Under the pieces are notes generated by a model. It did no database searches and was not told the origin of the DNA. It saw only the letters and a program-made list of their open reading frames with translations. Shown here piece after piece: positions 15,613 through 22,098 of a stretch of DNA of 27,313 nucleotides (the stretch's first letter is position 1; each line of letters starts with the position of its first letter). The DNA lies in contig JAAUTJ010000005.1 in assembly GCA_012031475.1 (NCBI GenBank), positions 1 through 27,313 of the forward strand, given 5' to 3'. Source of the DNA: Leptolyngbyaceae cyanobacterium SM1_3_5 (lineage in GTDB: Bacteria > Cyanobacteriota > Cyanobacteriia > Elainellales > Elainellaceae). A program made the position numbers and the translations under genes.

Positions 15613-15940
15613 TTAAGAATCGCGGGCAACGATCCGATCGCTTTCGGTCGGGCGAGTGCCGTTCACGCCGCCAAGCTGTTCGCGCACATCGTCAATCGCG
15701 TCATTCAACTGGGCGATTTTGTCTTCCAGTCCGCGCCGTGCCAGTTCAATGCTCTGCTCGGTCGGCGGCTTCAGCGATCGGCGTTTGCGCGACGGGCGAT
15801 CGGCCAGTTTCGAGAATTCCTTCTTCAGTGGAATTCTCACCCAGCCGCGAGGCGACCAGAACGCCAATCACACCGCCGACCACGCCGCCGCAAATTGCGC
15901 CTGCGATAAATCCACCCACAAAATTATCTTGCTGACTCAT
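15613..15940 (-). CDS. Small membrane-anchored hypothetical protein, frame break
   Basis: The N-terminus (MSQQDNFVGGFIAGAICGGV, GGVIGVLVASRLGE) is a Gly-rich single membrane helix like those of YtxH-type proteins. After a one- or two-base shift near 15825 the frame continues EFSKLADRPSRKRRSLKPPT, EQSIELARRGLEDKIAQLND and AIDDVREQLGGVNG, a charged segment with coiled-coil character, giving about 108 residues. Proteins of this plan are common in cyanobacteria; the role is unknown. It starts 15 bases after the upp stop on the same strand, so it is probably co-transcribed with upp. The break lies beside repeated GAATTC words, another possible source of a misread. Confidence 0.6.
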
Positions 15941-15955
15941 GATTGCTTAGCTCGC

Positions 15956-16606
15956 TTAGGTTCCAAAAGTGCGATCGCCTGCGTCTCCCAGACCGGGAAC
16001 GATGAAGCCACGACTATTTAAACCTTCATCGATCGCCGCCGAATAAATGTTCACGTTCGGATATGCTCCACTTAATTTTTGCAAAGCAGGCGGTGCAGCG
16101 ACAACGCAAATAATTCGCACCAGACTGGGATCAACGCCGCGCTTGGTTAATTCGTTCAGAGTCACGAGAATGCTGCCGCCTGTTGCCAGCATCGGATCAG
16201 TGATCATCACTCGCGTTTCAGGATCGAAGCGATCGGGCAGGCGATTCAAATAGCACTTGGGTTCGAGCGTTTCTTCATCGCGAACCAGTCCCAAATGATA
16301 GATCGAAGCCAGCGGCAGCAGCGCTTGTGCGCCTTCAAGCAGCGACAGGCCAGCCCGCAAAATTGGCACAACCGCGATCGGCACTTCGGGATTGATGAAC
16401 GTGGCCGCAGAAGGGGCAAGCGGCGTTTGCACCGTTGTCTCCATCGTTGGCAACCATTCGCGAGTCGCTTCATAAGTCAGCCAGCGGCCTAGCTCGGTCA
16501 TGGCGCTGCGAAACAAAACTGAAGGAGTAGCTTCGTCGCGGGCGACTGCTAACCAGTGCTTGATCAGCGGATGGGGCGGAACGTAAACGCGCAGTTGGGA
16601 AACCAT
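15956..16606 (-). CDS. upp: Uracil phosphoribosyltransferase
   Basis: Upp makes UMP from uracil and PRPP in pyrimidine salvage. The protein has 216 residues from the start MVSQLRVYVPPHPLIKHWLA, chosen over upstream ATGs because it gives the family's usual N-terminus. The PRPP-binding loop reads MITDPMLATGGS and the substrate region VPILRAGLSLLEGAQALLP. The C-terminus GFIVPGLGDAGDRTFGT, which recognises uracil, is diagnostic of the family. The gene is intact. It is divergent from the VOC-fold gene with about 127 bases between the starts. Confidence 0.95.
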   Translation of the reverse strand: MVSQLRVYVPPHPLIKHWLAVARDEATPSVLFRSAMTELGRWLTYEATREWLPTMETTVQTPLAPSAATFINPEVPIAVVPILRAGLSLLEGAQALLPLASIYHLGLVRDEETLEPKCYLNRLPDRFDPETRVMITDPMLATGGSILVTLNELTKRGVDPSLVRIICVVAAPPALQKLSGAYPNVNIYSAAIDEGLNSRGFIVPGLGDAGDRTFGT

Positions 16607-16733
16607 TGACGCAGATGAATGAAAAGACTGGTGCAAATTCTGACTTATCATACTCTCTTGCGCCACGAGTGGCATGAAAAGGCGATCGACTGATACCAAG
16701 CTTCGTGATTTTTCGATGGTTAATGTAGCAACA

Positions 16734-17126
16734 ATGAACATTGCTCAATCGATCGACTTTTCCCATCTCGATCATCTGGTCTTGACGGTGCGCGATATTC
16801 CAACCACCTGTGAATTTTATCAACGGCTGGGAATGGAAGTCGCCACGTTTGGCGATCGCAAAGCGCTGAAATTCGGCCAGCAAAAAATCAACCTGCATCA
16901 GACAGGACAGGAATTCGAGCCAAAAGCGCAACGCCCGACTCCGGGTTCTGCGGACTTGTGTTTCCTAGTACGCACTCCGATCGAGCAGGCCGCAGCCTAC
17001 CTCAAATCTCTGGGCATCGCGATCGAATCTGGCATTGTGTCACGGACAGGAGCAACCGGACAACTGCGATCGATCTACATTCGCGACCCGGACGGAAATT
17101 TGTTGGAACTGTCCAATGATGCTTAA
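16734..17126 (+). CDS. VOC (glyoxalase/bleomycin resistance) superfamily protein
   Basis: A 130-residue protein made of two beta-alpha-beta-beta-beta units: FSHLDHLVLTVRDIPTTCEF with YQRLGMEV, then DLCFLVRTPIEQAAAYLKSL ending in IYIRDPDGNLLELSND. Metal ligands expected in the fold are His in DHLVL, His in INLHQ and Glu in LLELS. Members include glyoxalase I-like and ring-cleaving enzymes and antibiotic-binding proteins; the true substrate cannot be read from the sequence. ATG 16734 is preferred over 16674, which would add a basic non-family extension. Confidence 0.85.
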   Translation: MNIAQSIDFSHLDHLVLTVRDIPTTCEFYQRLGMEVATFGDRKALKFGQQKINLHQTGQEFEPKAQRPTPGSADLCFLVRTPIEQAAAYLKSLGIAIESGIVSRTGATGQLRSIYIRDPDGNLLELSNDA

Positions 17127-17143
17127 AAAGGCGCGATCGCGAT

Positions 17144-17166
17144 TAAAAGGCGATCGACGCCTCTTC
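17144..17166 (-). terminator. Possible terminator of the 17.2-17.6 kb gene
   Basis: On the minus strand AGGCG-TCGAT-CGCCT is followed by TTTAATC. The stem is only five base pairs, so this is a weak call; it lies about 15 bases after the stop of the minus-strand gene. Confidence 0.3.
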
Positions 17167-17180
17167 TGAACTGCGTAAAT

Positions 17181-17576
17181 CTAGCGGGCGTTGCGTTCGG
17201 TTTCGGCTTGGCCTTTGTCCATCGCGCCGATCTTGTCGTCCACCTTGGGATTGTTGATCGCGCCTTTTTGACGCGCATTTAGCTCGATCGTTTCAGGAAT
17301 CTTTTTTGCCAATTCGCGAATATTTTCCAGTCCCGTCTCTCCGATCGGGCGTTCTTCGCTGTCGCCAAAATCTTCGGCTTTTTGCTGAATGCATTCGATC
17401 GTGCCCTTATCCGGCGTGTCTTGATCGGCTTCAATCAGCGGCAAACCGACCCCCTGCGAATCGGCCAGTGCAGCCGCTGTCAAGACAGGCGCAAACAAAA
17501 CGGTCAAAGTACAAAGCAAAACAATGACAGCACGGCGAATCGTGTTGACAGCCAGTTTTGACATAAGTTTTTTCAT
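17181..17576 (-). CDS. Secreted hypothetical protein
   Basis: A protein of 131 residues with a strong ribosome-binding site (GGAGG) 7 bases before ATG 17576. The signal peptide has a basic start (MKKLMSKLAVNTIRR), a hydrophobic core (AVIVLLCTLTVLFAPVLTAA) and an ALA cleavage site before DSQGVGLP. The mature part of about 90 residues is polar and rich in Asp, Glu and Lys (LIEADQDTPDKGTIECIQQK, ENIRELAKKIPETIELNARQ, KGAINNPKVDDKIGAMDKGQ) with one cysteine. I do not recognise a domain. It is probably exported to the periplasm or thylakoid lumen, inferred from the signal peptide alone. It is divergent from the hli gene. Confidence 0.65.
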   Translation of the reverse strand: MKKLMSKLAVNTIRRAVIVLLCTLTVLFAPVLTAAALADSQGVGLPLIEADQDTPDKGTIECIQQKAEDFGDSEERPIGETGLENIRELAKKIPETIELNARQKGAINNPKVDDKIGAMDKGQAETERNAR

Positions 17577-17749
17577 TTGGAACCTCCATAGAGTTTTGCG
17601 GCATCGCTGCCAAGTGCAGCGATCGCGACCGATTCATCTTCAGACAGTAATCGCAGAGCGAAAACCGCTTCTTCTCCCTGCGGTAAGAGAGTTGCAGGCG
17701 AGACGGGCTGAATTTTTCTGAGAAGCGCTTGCCAAAATGTAAATTTTCA

Positions 17750-17767
17750 GTTACATTGCTTTACATA
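17750..17767 (+). promoter_or_regulatory. HLR1 box (RpaB binding site) in front of hli
   Basis: GTTACATTGCTTTACATA matches the HLR1 consensus, two (G/T)TTACA(T/A)(T/A) repeats spaced by two bases, at every position. RpaB binds such boxes and represses or activates high-light genes depending on position. This one ends only 23 bases before the start codon, so it must overlap or follow the core promoter, a position suited to repression in low light. A reversed half-site AATGTAAA lies just upstream at 17736-17743. Confidence 0.85.
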
Positions 17768-17790
17768 GAGGAACAAAAGGAGCGCGATCG

Positions 17791-18000
17791 ATGGTGAAGG
17801 GACTCGTAACCGAAGAGCAAGGAAGACTAAACAACTATGCGATCGAACCCAAGGTCGTTGTCATGGAAGAATCGCAGTTTGGATTTACCCAATACGCCGA
17901 AAAGCTGAATGGTCGCCTCGCCATGATCGGATTTGTCTCGCTGATTGCGCTTGAAGCAGTTACGGGTCATGGCCTGATCGGATTTTTCCAAGGTTTGTAG
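17791..18000 (+). CDS. hli: High-light-inducible (Hli/SCP) chlorophyll-binding protein
   Basis: A one-helix protein of 69 residues related to the LHC superfamily. The chlorophyll-binding motif is AEKLNGRLAMIGFVSLIALE (Glu 37, Asn 40, Arg 42), followed by AVTGHGLIGFFQGL. The N-terminal extension of about 30 residues is polar and faces the cytoplasm. Hli proteins dimerise in the thylakoid membrane, bind chlorophyll and carotenoid and dissipate energy during photosystem II assembly and light stress. The ribosome site AAGGAG lies 8 bases before ATG. An HLR1 box directly upstream supports high-light control. Which hli paralogue this is cannot be told. Confidence 0.93.
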   Translation: MVKGLVTEEQGRLNNYAIEPKVVVMEESQFGFTQYAEKLNGRLAMIGFVSLIALEAVTGHGLIGFFQGL

Positions 18001-18002
18001 AA

Positions 18003-18085
18003 AAGGCAGAAGGCAGAAGGTTCGCTGTTTAATTTTTATCCAGTCTGAGCAGGCAGGAGGTGGAAACGCCTTCTGCCTGCTGCCG
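18003..18085. repeat. Heptamer-type repeats in inverted arrangement
   Basis: GGCAGAAGGCAGAAGG just after the hli stop contains the seven-base word GCAGAAG twice. A matching CCTTCTGCCTGCTGCC occurs at about 18068-18083 in inverse orientation. Tandem heptamers of this kind (STRR) are widespread between cyanobacterial genes. The pair could form a long hairpin in the hli transcript and act as its 3' end. Confidence 0.55.
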
Positions 18086-18175
18086 TTTGCCCTCTGTCTT
18101 CCGCTCACCTTCTCTAATCCAATCTGCGGCAGAATGAAAGAATGCTCAGAGCTTGGAACGGTGAGTTTTAGAAAT

Positions 18176-19150
18176 ATGGATATTAAAAACAGCTTTGTGG
18201 AGGCGATCGGCAACACGCCGCTGATTCGGCTCAACAGCTTTAGCGATCAAACAGGCTGCGAAATTTTGGGCAAAGCCGAATTTCTCAATCCGGGCGGGTC
18301 AGTGAAAGACCGCGCCGCGCTCTACATCATCAAAGAAGCCGAAGAAAAAGGATTATTAAAACCGGGCGGAACAGTGGTCGAAGGTACAGCGGGCAATACG
18401 GGCATCGGCCTAGCCCACATCTGCAACGCGAAGGGCTACAAATGCCTGATCATCATTCCCGAAACGCAATCGCAAGAAAAAATCGACTTGCTCCGCACCT
18501 TGGGCGCAGAAGTCCGCACGGTTCCGGCTGTCCCTTACAAAGATCCAAATAACTACGTTCGTCTTTCCGGTCGGATTGCTTCAGAGATGGAGAACGCAAT
18601 TTGGGCAAATCAGTTTGATAATTTGGCGAATCGCCGCGCCCATTACGAAACGACGGCAAAAGAAATCTGGGAACAGACCGAAGGATCGATCGATGTCTGG
18701 ACAGCCGCCACAGGCACAGGCGGAACTTACGGCGGCGTGGCGATGTTCCTGAAAGAGAAAAATCCGAACGTCAAGTGCATCCTGGCCGACCCGATGGGCA
18801 GTGCGCTCTACAGCTACGCCAAAACCGGAGAAACCAAGAGCGAAGGCAGTTCAATCACCGAGGGCATCGGCAACAGTCGCGTCACGGCCAACATGGAAGG
18901 CGTCCCGATCGATGACGCCATCCGCATCGAAGACCCGGAAGCCTTGCGCGTGATTTACCAGCTTTTACACAAAGACGGCTTGTTTATGGGCGGCTCGGTC
19001 GGCATCAACGTGGCCGCAGCAGTCGCGATCGCTCGTCAGATTGGGGCGGGACATACGATCGTCACGATTCTTTGCGACGGTGGAGCGCGATATCAGTCGC
19101 GATTGTTCAATCCCGAATGGCTCGCCTCCAAAGGGCTATCGCTCAGTTGA
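18176..19150 (+). CDS. cysK: Cysteine synthase A (O-acetylserine sulfhydrylase)
   Basis: This PLP enzyme makes cysteine from O-acetylserine and sulfide in the cytosol. The PLP lysine is residue 44 in NPGGSVKDRAALYIIKEAEE. The substrate loop reads EGTAGNTGIGLAH, where classical CysK has TSGNTG. The PLP phosphate loop is AATGTGGTYGG, and the C-terminus has LCDGGARYQSRLFNPEW. Length from ATG 18176 is 324 residues, as usual; an upstream ATG at 18134 would add 14 residues unlike the family. The gene is intact and appears to stand alone. The altered substrate loop places it in the divergent CysK-like branch common in cyanobacteria; use of another sulfur or amine donor is conceivable. Confidence 0.92.
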   Translation: MDIKNSFVEAIGNTPLIRLNSFSDQTGCEILGKAEFLNPGGSVKDRAALYIIKEAEEKGLLKPGGTVVEGTAGNTGIGLAHICNAKGYKCLIIIPETQSQEKIDLLRTLGAEVRTVPAVPYKDPNNYVRLSGRIASEMENAIWANQFDNLANRRAHYETTAKEIWEQTEGSIDVWTAATGTGGTYGGVAMFLKEKNPNVKCILADPMGSALYSYAKTGETKSEGSSITEGIGNSRVTANMEGVPIDDAIRIEDPEALRVIYQLLHKDGLFMGGSVGINVAAAVAIARQIGAGHTIVTILCDGGARYQSRLFNPEWLASKGLSLS

Positions 19151-19276
19151 AGCAGGCAATCGGGGGCGATCGCAGCCGCTAAAGCTCAAATTTCTCCATC
19201 GCCCAAAAGGATTTCAGGGTACGATCGCTTCACCGCATCACCCAATACGGCGCTTTTTGAATACAAGGGACTCTCT

Positions 19277-20208
19277 ATGAAATCACTTCGTCGCCTGCTC
19301 ATCCTGCCGCTGCTGGCGCTGTTGGTCGCAGTCACCGTGATTGCCTGTACGGGCGGTGGCGGTGACGGTGGCACAGACAATAATGCTGCTAGCGCTCCGG
19401 TCAAAGTCGGCTCCAAAGACTTCACCGAGGCGTTCATCATTGGCGAAATGTATGCGCTCGCCTTGGAAAATGCCGGACTGACGGTCGATCGCAAGCTGAA
19501 TTTGGGCGCACTCCGGTCGCGCAAGCAGGCTTGGTGAGCGGCGAAATTGATTTGTATCCCGAATACACGGGAACCGGACTGCTGACGATTTTGAAACTGC
19601 CGAGTGCAAGCGATCGCCAAGCCGTGTTCGACAAAGTGTCGGAAGGCTACAAGCAGCAGTTCAACCTGGTTTGGCTCGATCCGGCTCCGATGAACAACAC
19701 GCAAGCTTTGGCAATGACCCAGGAGCGATCGGACGCGCTGGGCATCAAAACGATCTCGCAAATGGCGGCAAAGGCCAGCGAACTGACGATGATTGGCCCC
19801 CCAGAGTTTGAAGCGCGGGAAGACGGACTTCCCGGCATCCAAGCAGCCTACGGCAATTTTGAACTGAAAGAATACAAAGCCGTTGATCCGGGCTTGCGCT
19901 ACAAAGGCTTGACCGATGGCGATGCCGATGTTGCCGTTGCGTTTGGCACAGACGGCGAAATCGATGCTTTTGACCTCGTGGTTCTCGAAGACGACAGAAA
20001 CCTGTTTCCGCCCTATCAGGTCGCTCCAGTTGTTCGCCAGGAAGCCCTCGACGCCAATCCCGCCATTCGTGAAGCCCTCAACGCCCTTGCCCCCAAGCTC
20101 ACCGACGACGTGATGCGCCGCCTCAACTTTGAAGTCAGCGGCAATCAGCGCGAACCGGAAGAGGTCGCCAAGGAATTTTTGACGCAGGAAGGTTTGGTGA
20201 AAAGTTAG
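19277..20208 (+). CDS. Osmoprotectant ABC importer, substrate-binding lipoprotein (ProX/OpuBC-like), frame break
   Basis: A periplasmic-binding protein for glycine betaine, choline or related osmolytes. It starts with a lipoprotein signal (MKSLRRLLILPLLALLVAVT then VIAC, lipidated Cys), a Gly/Asp linker, and the family core VKVGSKDFTEAFIIGEMYAL. A one-base loss at about 19505-19510 (GGCG-CACT instead of GGCGGCACT) breaks the frame; restoring it gives NLGGTPVAQAGLVSGEIDLY and PEYTGTGLL, the expected motif. The remainder runs cleanly to 20208 with VAVAFGTDGEIDAFDLVVLE and DDRNLFPPYQVAPVV. Total about 310 residues. ATPase and permease genes follow. The break is very likely a sequence error because the sequence is family-like on both sides. 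Confidence 0.88.
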
Positions 20209-20218
20209 CGAGATAGGT

Positions 20219-20253
20219 TGCGATCGAATCAGTGACGCGATCGAATCACTGAA
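20219..20253. repeat. Direct repeat that also forms a hairpin
   Basis: GCGATCGAATCAGTGA and GCGATCGAATCACTGA follow each other with one base between. The single difference makes TCAGTGA and TCACTGA complementary, so the RNA can fold into a 7-bp stem right after the binding-protein stop codon. It may protect the upstream mRNA from decay. Confidence 0.55.
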
Positions 20254-20269
20254 TAGGCGCAAAATTCCC

Positions 20270-20358
20270 GCCAGGGCGCGAGATTTCGGCGGAGATGCGA
20301 TAAATCCCCGCAGAGACGCGACTCGCGTCTCTACTGATCAGAGATTTCGCGCCTTGGC
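20270..20358. repeat. Nested palindromic repeat in the importer operon
   Basis: The outer arms GCCAGGGCGCGAGATTT and AGATTTCGCGCCTTGGC are inverted repeats with a few mismatches. Inside lies a perfect palindrome, AGAGACGCGA (20312-20321) against TCGCGTCTCT (20323-20332). Such AGAGACGCGA palindromes are typical dispersed intergenic repeats of cyanobacteria. Placed between the binding-protein gene and the ATPase gene, it could lower expression of the downstream genes. Confidence 0.65.
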
Positions 20359-20379
20359 GATTTAGATGAGGAAAATTTG

Positions 20380-21345
20380 GTGAGCGCCATTCGACTTGAG
20401 CAGGTGAGTTTGCGATATCCGGGAGCAGCACGGCCAGCGATCGATCGCGTCAGTTGCGAAGTCACTCCGGGCAATCTCGTCGTGATTTTGGGGCCGTCCG
20501 GCTGCGGCAAAACCACCTTACTCAAGATGGTCAACCGCCTGTATGAACCGACATCCGGCACGATCTACGTCAACGACACGGACGTGCGCCGCCTCAAAGT
20601 CACGACGCTGCGGCAGCAAATCGGCTACGTAATTCAGCAGTCCGGCTTGTTTCCACACATGACGATCGCTCAAAATATTGGGGTCGTCCCCAAGCTGCTG
20701 GGCTGGGCAAAACCGCGAATTAATGCGCGAATTGACGAACTGCTTTTGCTCGTTCAGCTTGATCCCGCCACGTATCGCGATCGCTTTCCCGCCCAGCTAT
20801 CCGGCGGCCAGCAGCAGCGAATCGGACTGGCTCGCGCTCTGGCAGGCGATCCCAACGTTTTGCTGATGGATGAGCCGTTTGGGGCGATCGACGCCATCAC
20901 CCGAACCGCCTTACAGGACGAAATTCTCCGCCTCCAGCGGCAACTGCAAAAAACAATTCTGTTTGTCTCGCATGACGTTGAGGAAGCGCTGAGGTTGGCC
21001 GATCGCATTCTCATCCTCAAGGAAGGCCAAATCGTCCAGTACGATACGCCCTTCAACATTCTCACCAAGCCCGCCAACGCCTTTGTTCAAGATTTAATGG
21101 GCACGGACGACATGGTGCGACAGTTGGGTCTGTTGCGCGTCGAAACCGCCATGACCGCACCACCCGCTGACTACGCCAGCAACGGCCAGCCGACGATCGC
21201 CCGCAACGACAGCTTGCGCGATGCGCTTTCACTCATTCTCCGCACAGGCGCACCGAATCTGACCGTTCTCGACAACGGTTCAGCAGTCGGCGTGTTGACG
21301 CTCGATCACATCCGCAATTCAGCAATGGCGGCAAGCGCATCATGA
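20380..21345 (+). CDS. Osmoprotectant ABC importer, ATPase (ProV/OpuBA-like)
   Basis: An ABC ATPase of 321 residues with Walker A GPSGCGKTT, Q-loop IGYVIQQSGLFPHMTIAQNI, signature LSGGQQQRIGLARAL and Walker B VLLMDEPFGAID, then the switch histidine in LFVSHDVEEAL. The C-terminal 70 residues (TIARNDSLRDALSLILRTGA, NLTVLDNGSAVGVLTLDHIR) form one CBS-like unit, as in OpuBA/OpuCA ATPases, which sense ionic strength. GTG 20380 is preferred because GAGG lies 8 bases before it; TTG 20377 is an alternative. The stop overlaps the permease start by ATGA, so the two are coupled. Solute specificity (betaine, choline, carnitine) is not resolvable. Confidence 0.92.
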   Translation: MSAIRLEQVSLRYPGAARPAIDRVSCEVTPGNLVVILGPSGCGKTTLLKMVNRLYEPTSGTIYVNDTDVRRLKVTTLRQQIGYVIQQSGLFPHMTIAQNIGVVPKLLGWAKPRINARIDELLLLVQLDPATYRDRFPAQLSGGQQQRIGLARALAGDPNVLLMDEPFGAIDAITRTALQDEILRLQRQLQKTILFVSHDVEEALRLADRILILKEGQIVQYDTPFNILTKPANAFVQDLMGTDDMVRQLGLLRVETAMTAPPADYASNGQPTIARNDSLRDALSLILRTGAPNLTVLDNGSAVGVLTLDHIRNSAMAASAS

Positions 21346-22016
21346 GCTACCTCCTTAAAAATCTTGATGTCGTCTGGGAACTGGTTTTAGAGCATTTGCA
21401 GATGACCAGTTTGACTTTAGCGATCGCCATCCTGTTTGCTCTGCCGATCGCCCTCCTCGTCACCCGCTACCGCGTCCTGAATGTGCCGATTTTGGGCGTT
21501 CTTGGCATTCTCTACACCGTGCCAAGCTTGGCGCTGATCATTCTGCTCGTGCCGCTGTTTGGCCTGAATCAGCGATCGGTGATCGCCGCAATGGTGATCT
21601 ACACGCAGGTGATTCTCGTTCGCAATCTCGTTGTCGGCTTGGATGGGATCAAGCCTGCGATCATCGAGGCGGCAAAAGGCATGGGCATGAATGCATGGCA
21701 GCGCTGGTGGCAAATTCAAGTGCCGCTGATTACGCCTGTTTTCTTAGCAGGTTTGCGACTGGCGGCGATCGTGGCTGTTGCGATCGCCACAATCGGCGCA
21801 AAGTTCGGCGCGGGCGGTTTAGGTCAACTTCTCTTCGATGGCGTTTCCCAAAATCGCTACGACAAAATTTGGGCAGGCGGGATCGCCGTTGCCGTCCTCG
21901 CTTTTGTGATTAATGGCGCACTGCTGCTATTAGAATGGGCGGCAAATCCGACCCGAAAAATGAAGCGATCGATGCGCGTGGGGCGATCTTTGCAAGCGAA
22001 TCGATCGGCTGTTTGA
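21342..22016 (+). CDS. Osmoprotectant ABC importer, permease (ProW/OpuBB-like)
   Basis: An inner-membrane permease of 224 residues with five or six helices. The BPD-transport motif that contacts the ATPase is IIEAAKGMGMNAWQRWWQIQ followed by VPLITPVFLAGLRLAA. Other helices are LTLAIAILFALPIALLVTRY, LGVLGILYTVPSLALIILLV and IAVAVLAFVINGALLLLEWA. GAKFGAGGLGQLLFDGVSQN is typical of OpuBB/ProW. The gene is the last of the three-gene importer; a second permease often seen in Opu systems is absent, so this one would act as a homodimer. The C-terminus is basic (RKMKRSMRVGRSLQANR). Confidence 0.92.
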   Translation: MSYLLKNLDVVWELVLEHLQMTSLTLAIAILFALPIALLVTRYRVLNVPILGVLGILYTVPSLALIILLVPLFGLNQRSVIAAMVIYTQVILVRNLVVGLDGIKPAIIEAAKGMGMNAWQRWWQIQVPLITPVFLAGLRLAAIVAVAIATIGAKFGAGGLGQLLFDGVSQNRYDKIWAGGIAVAVLAFVINGALLLLEWAANPTRKMKRSMRVGRSLQANRSAV

Positions 22017-22098
22017 GCATTCAGCAGAATTTTTTAGCTGTTAGTTTCACTTGAGGCTGGGCATTCTGTCGATAACCCAAAGACATCGTGCGCTAGCC

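Noticed and set aside
19186..20262. 358-codon minus-strand ORF opposite the binding lipoprotein
   Set aside because: It is long only because the plus-strand gene is interrupted by one missing base; the plus-strand translation is clearly family-like.
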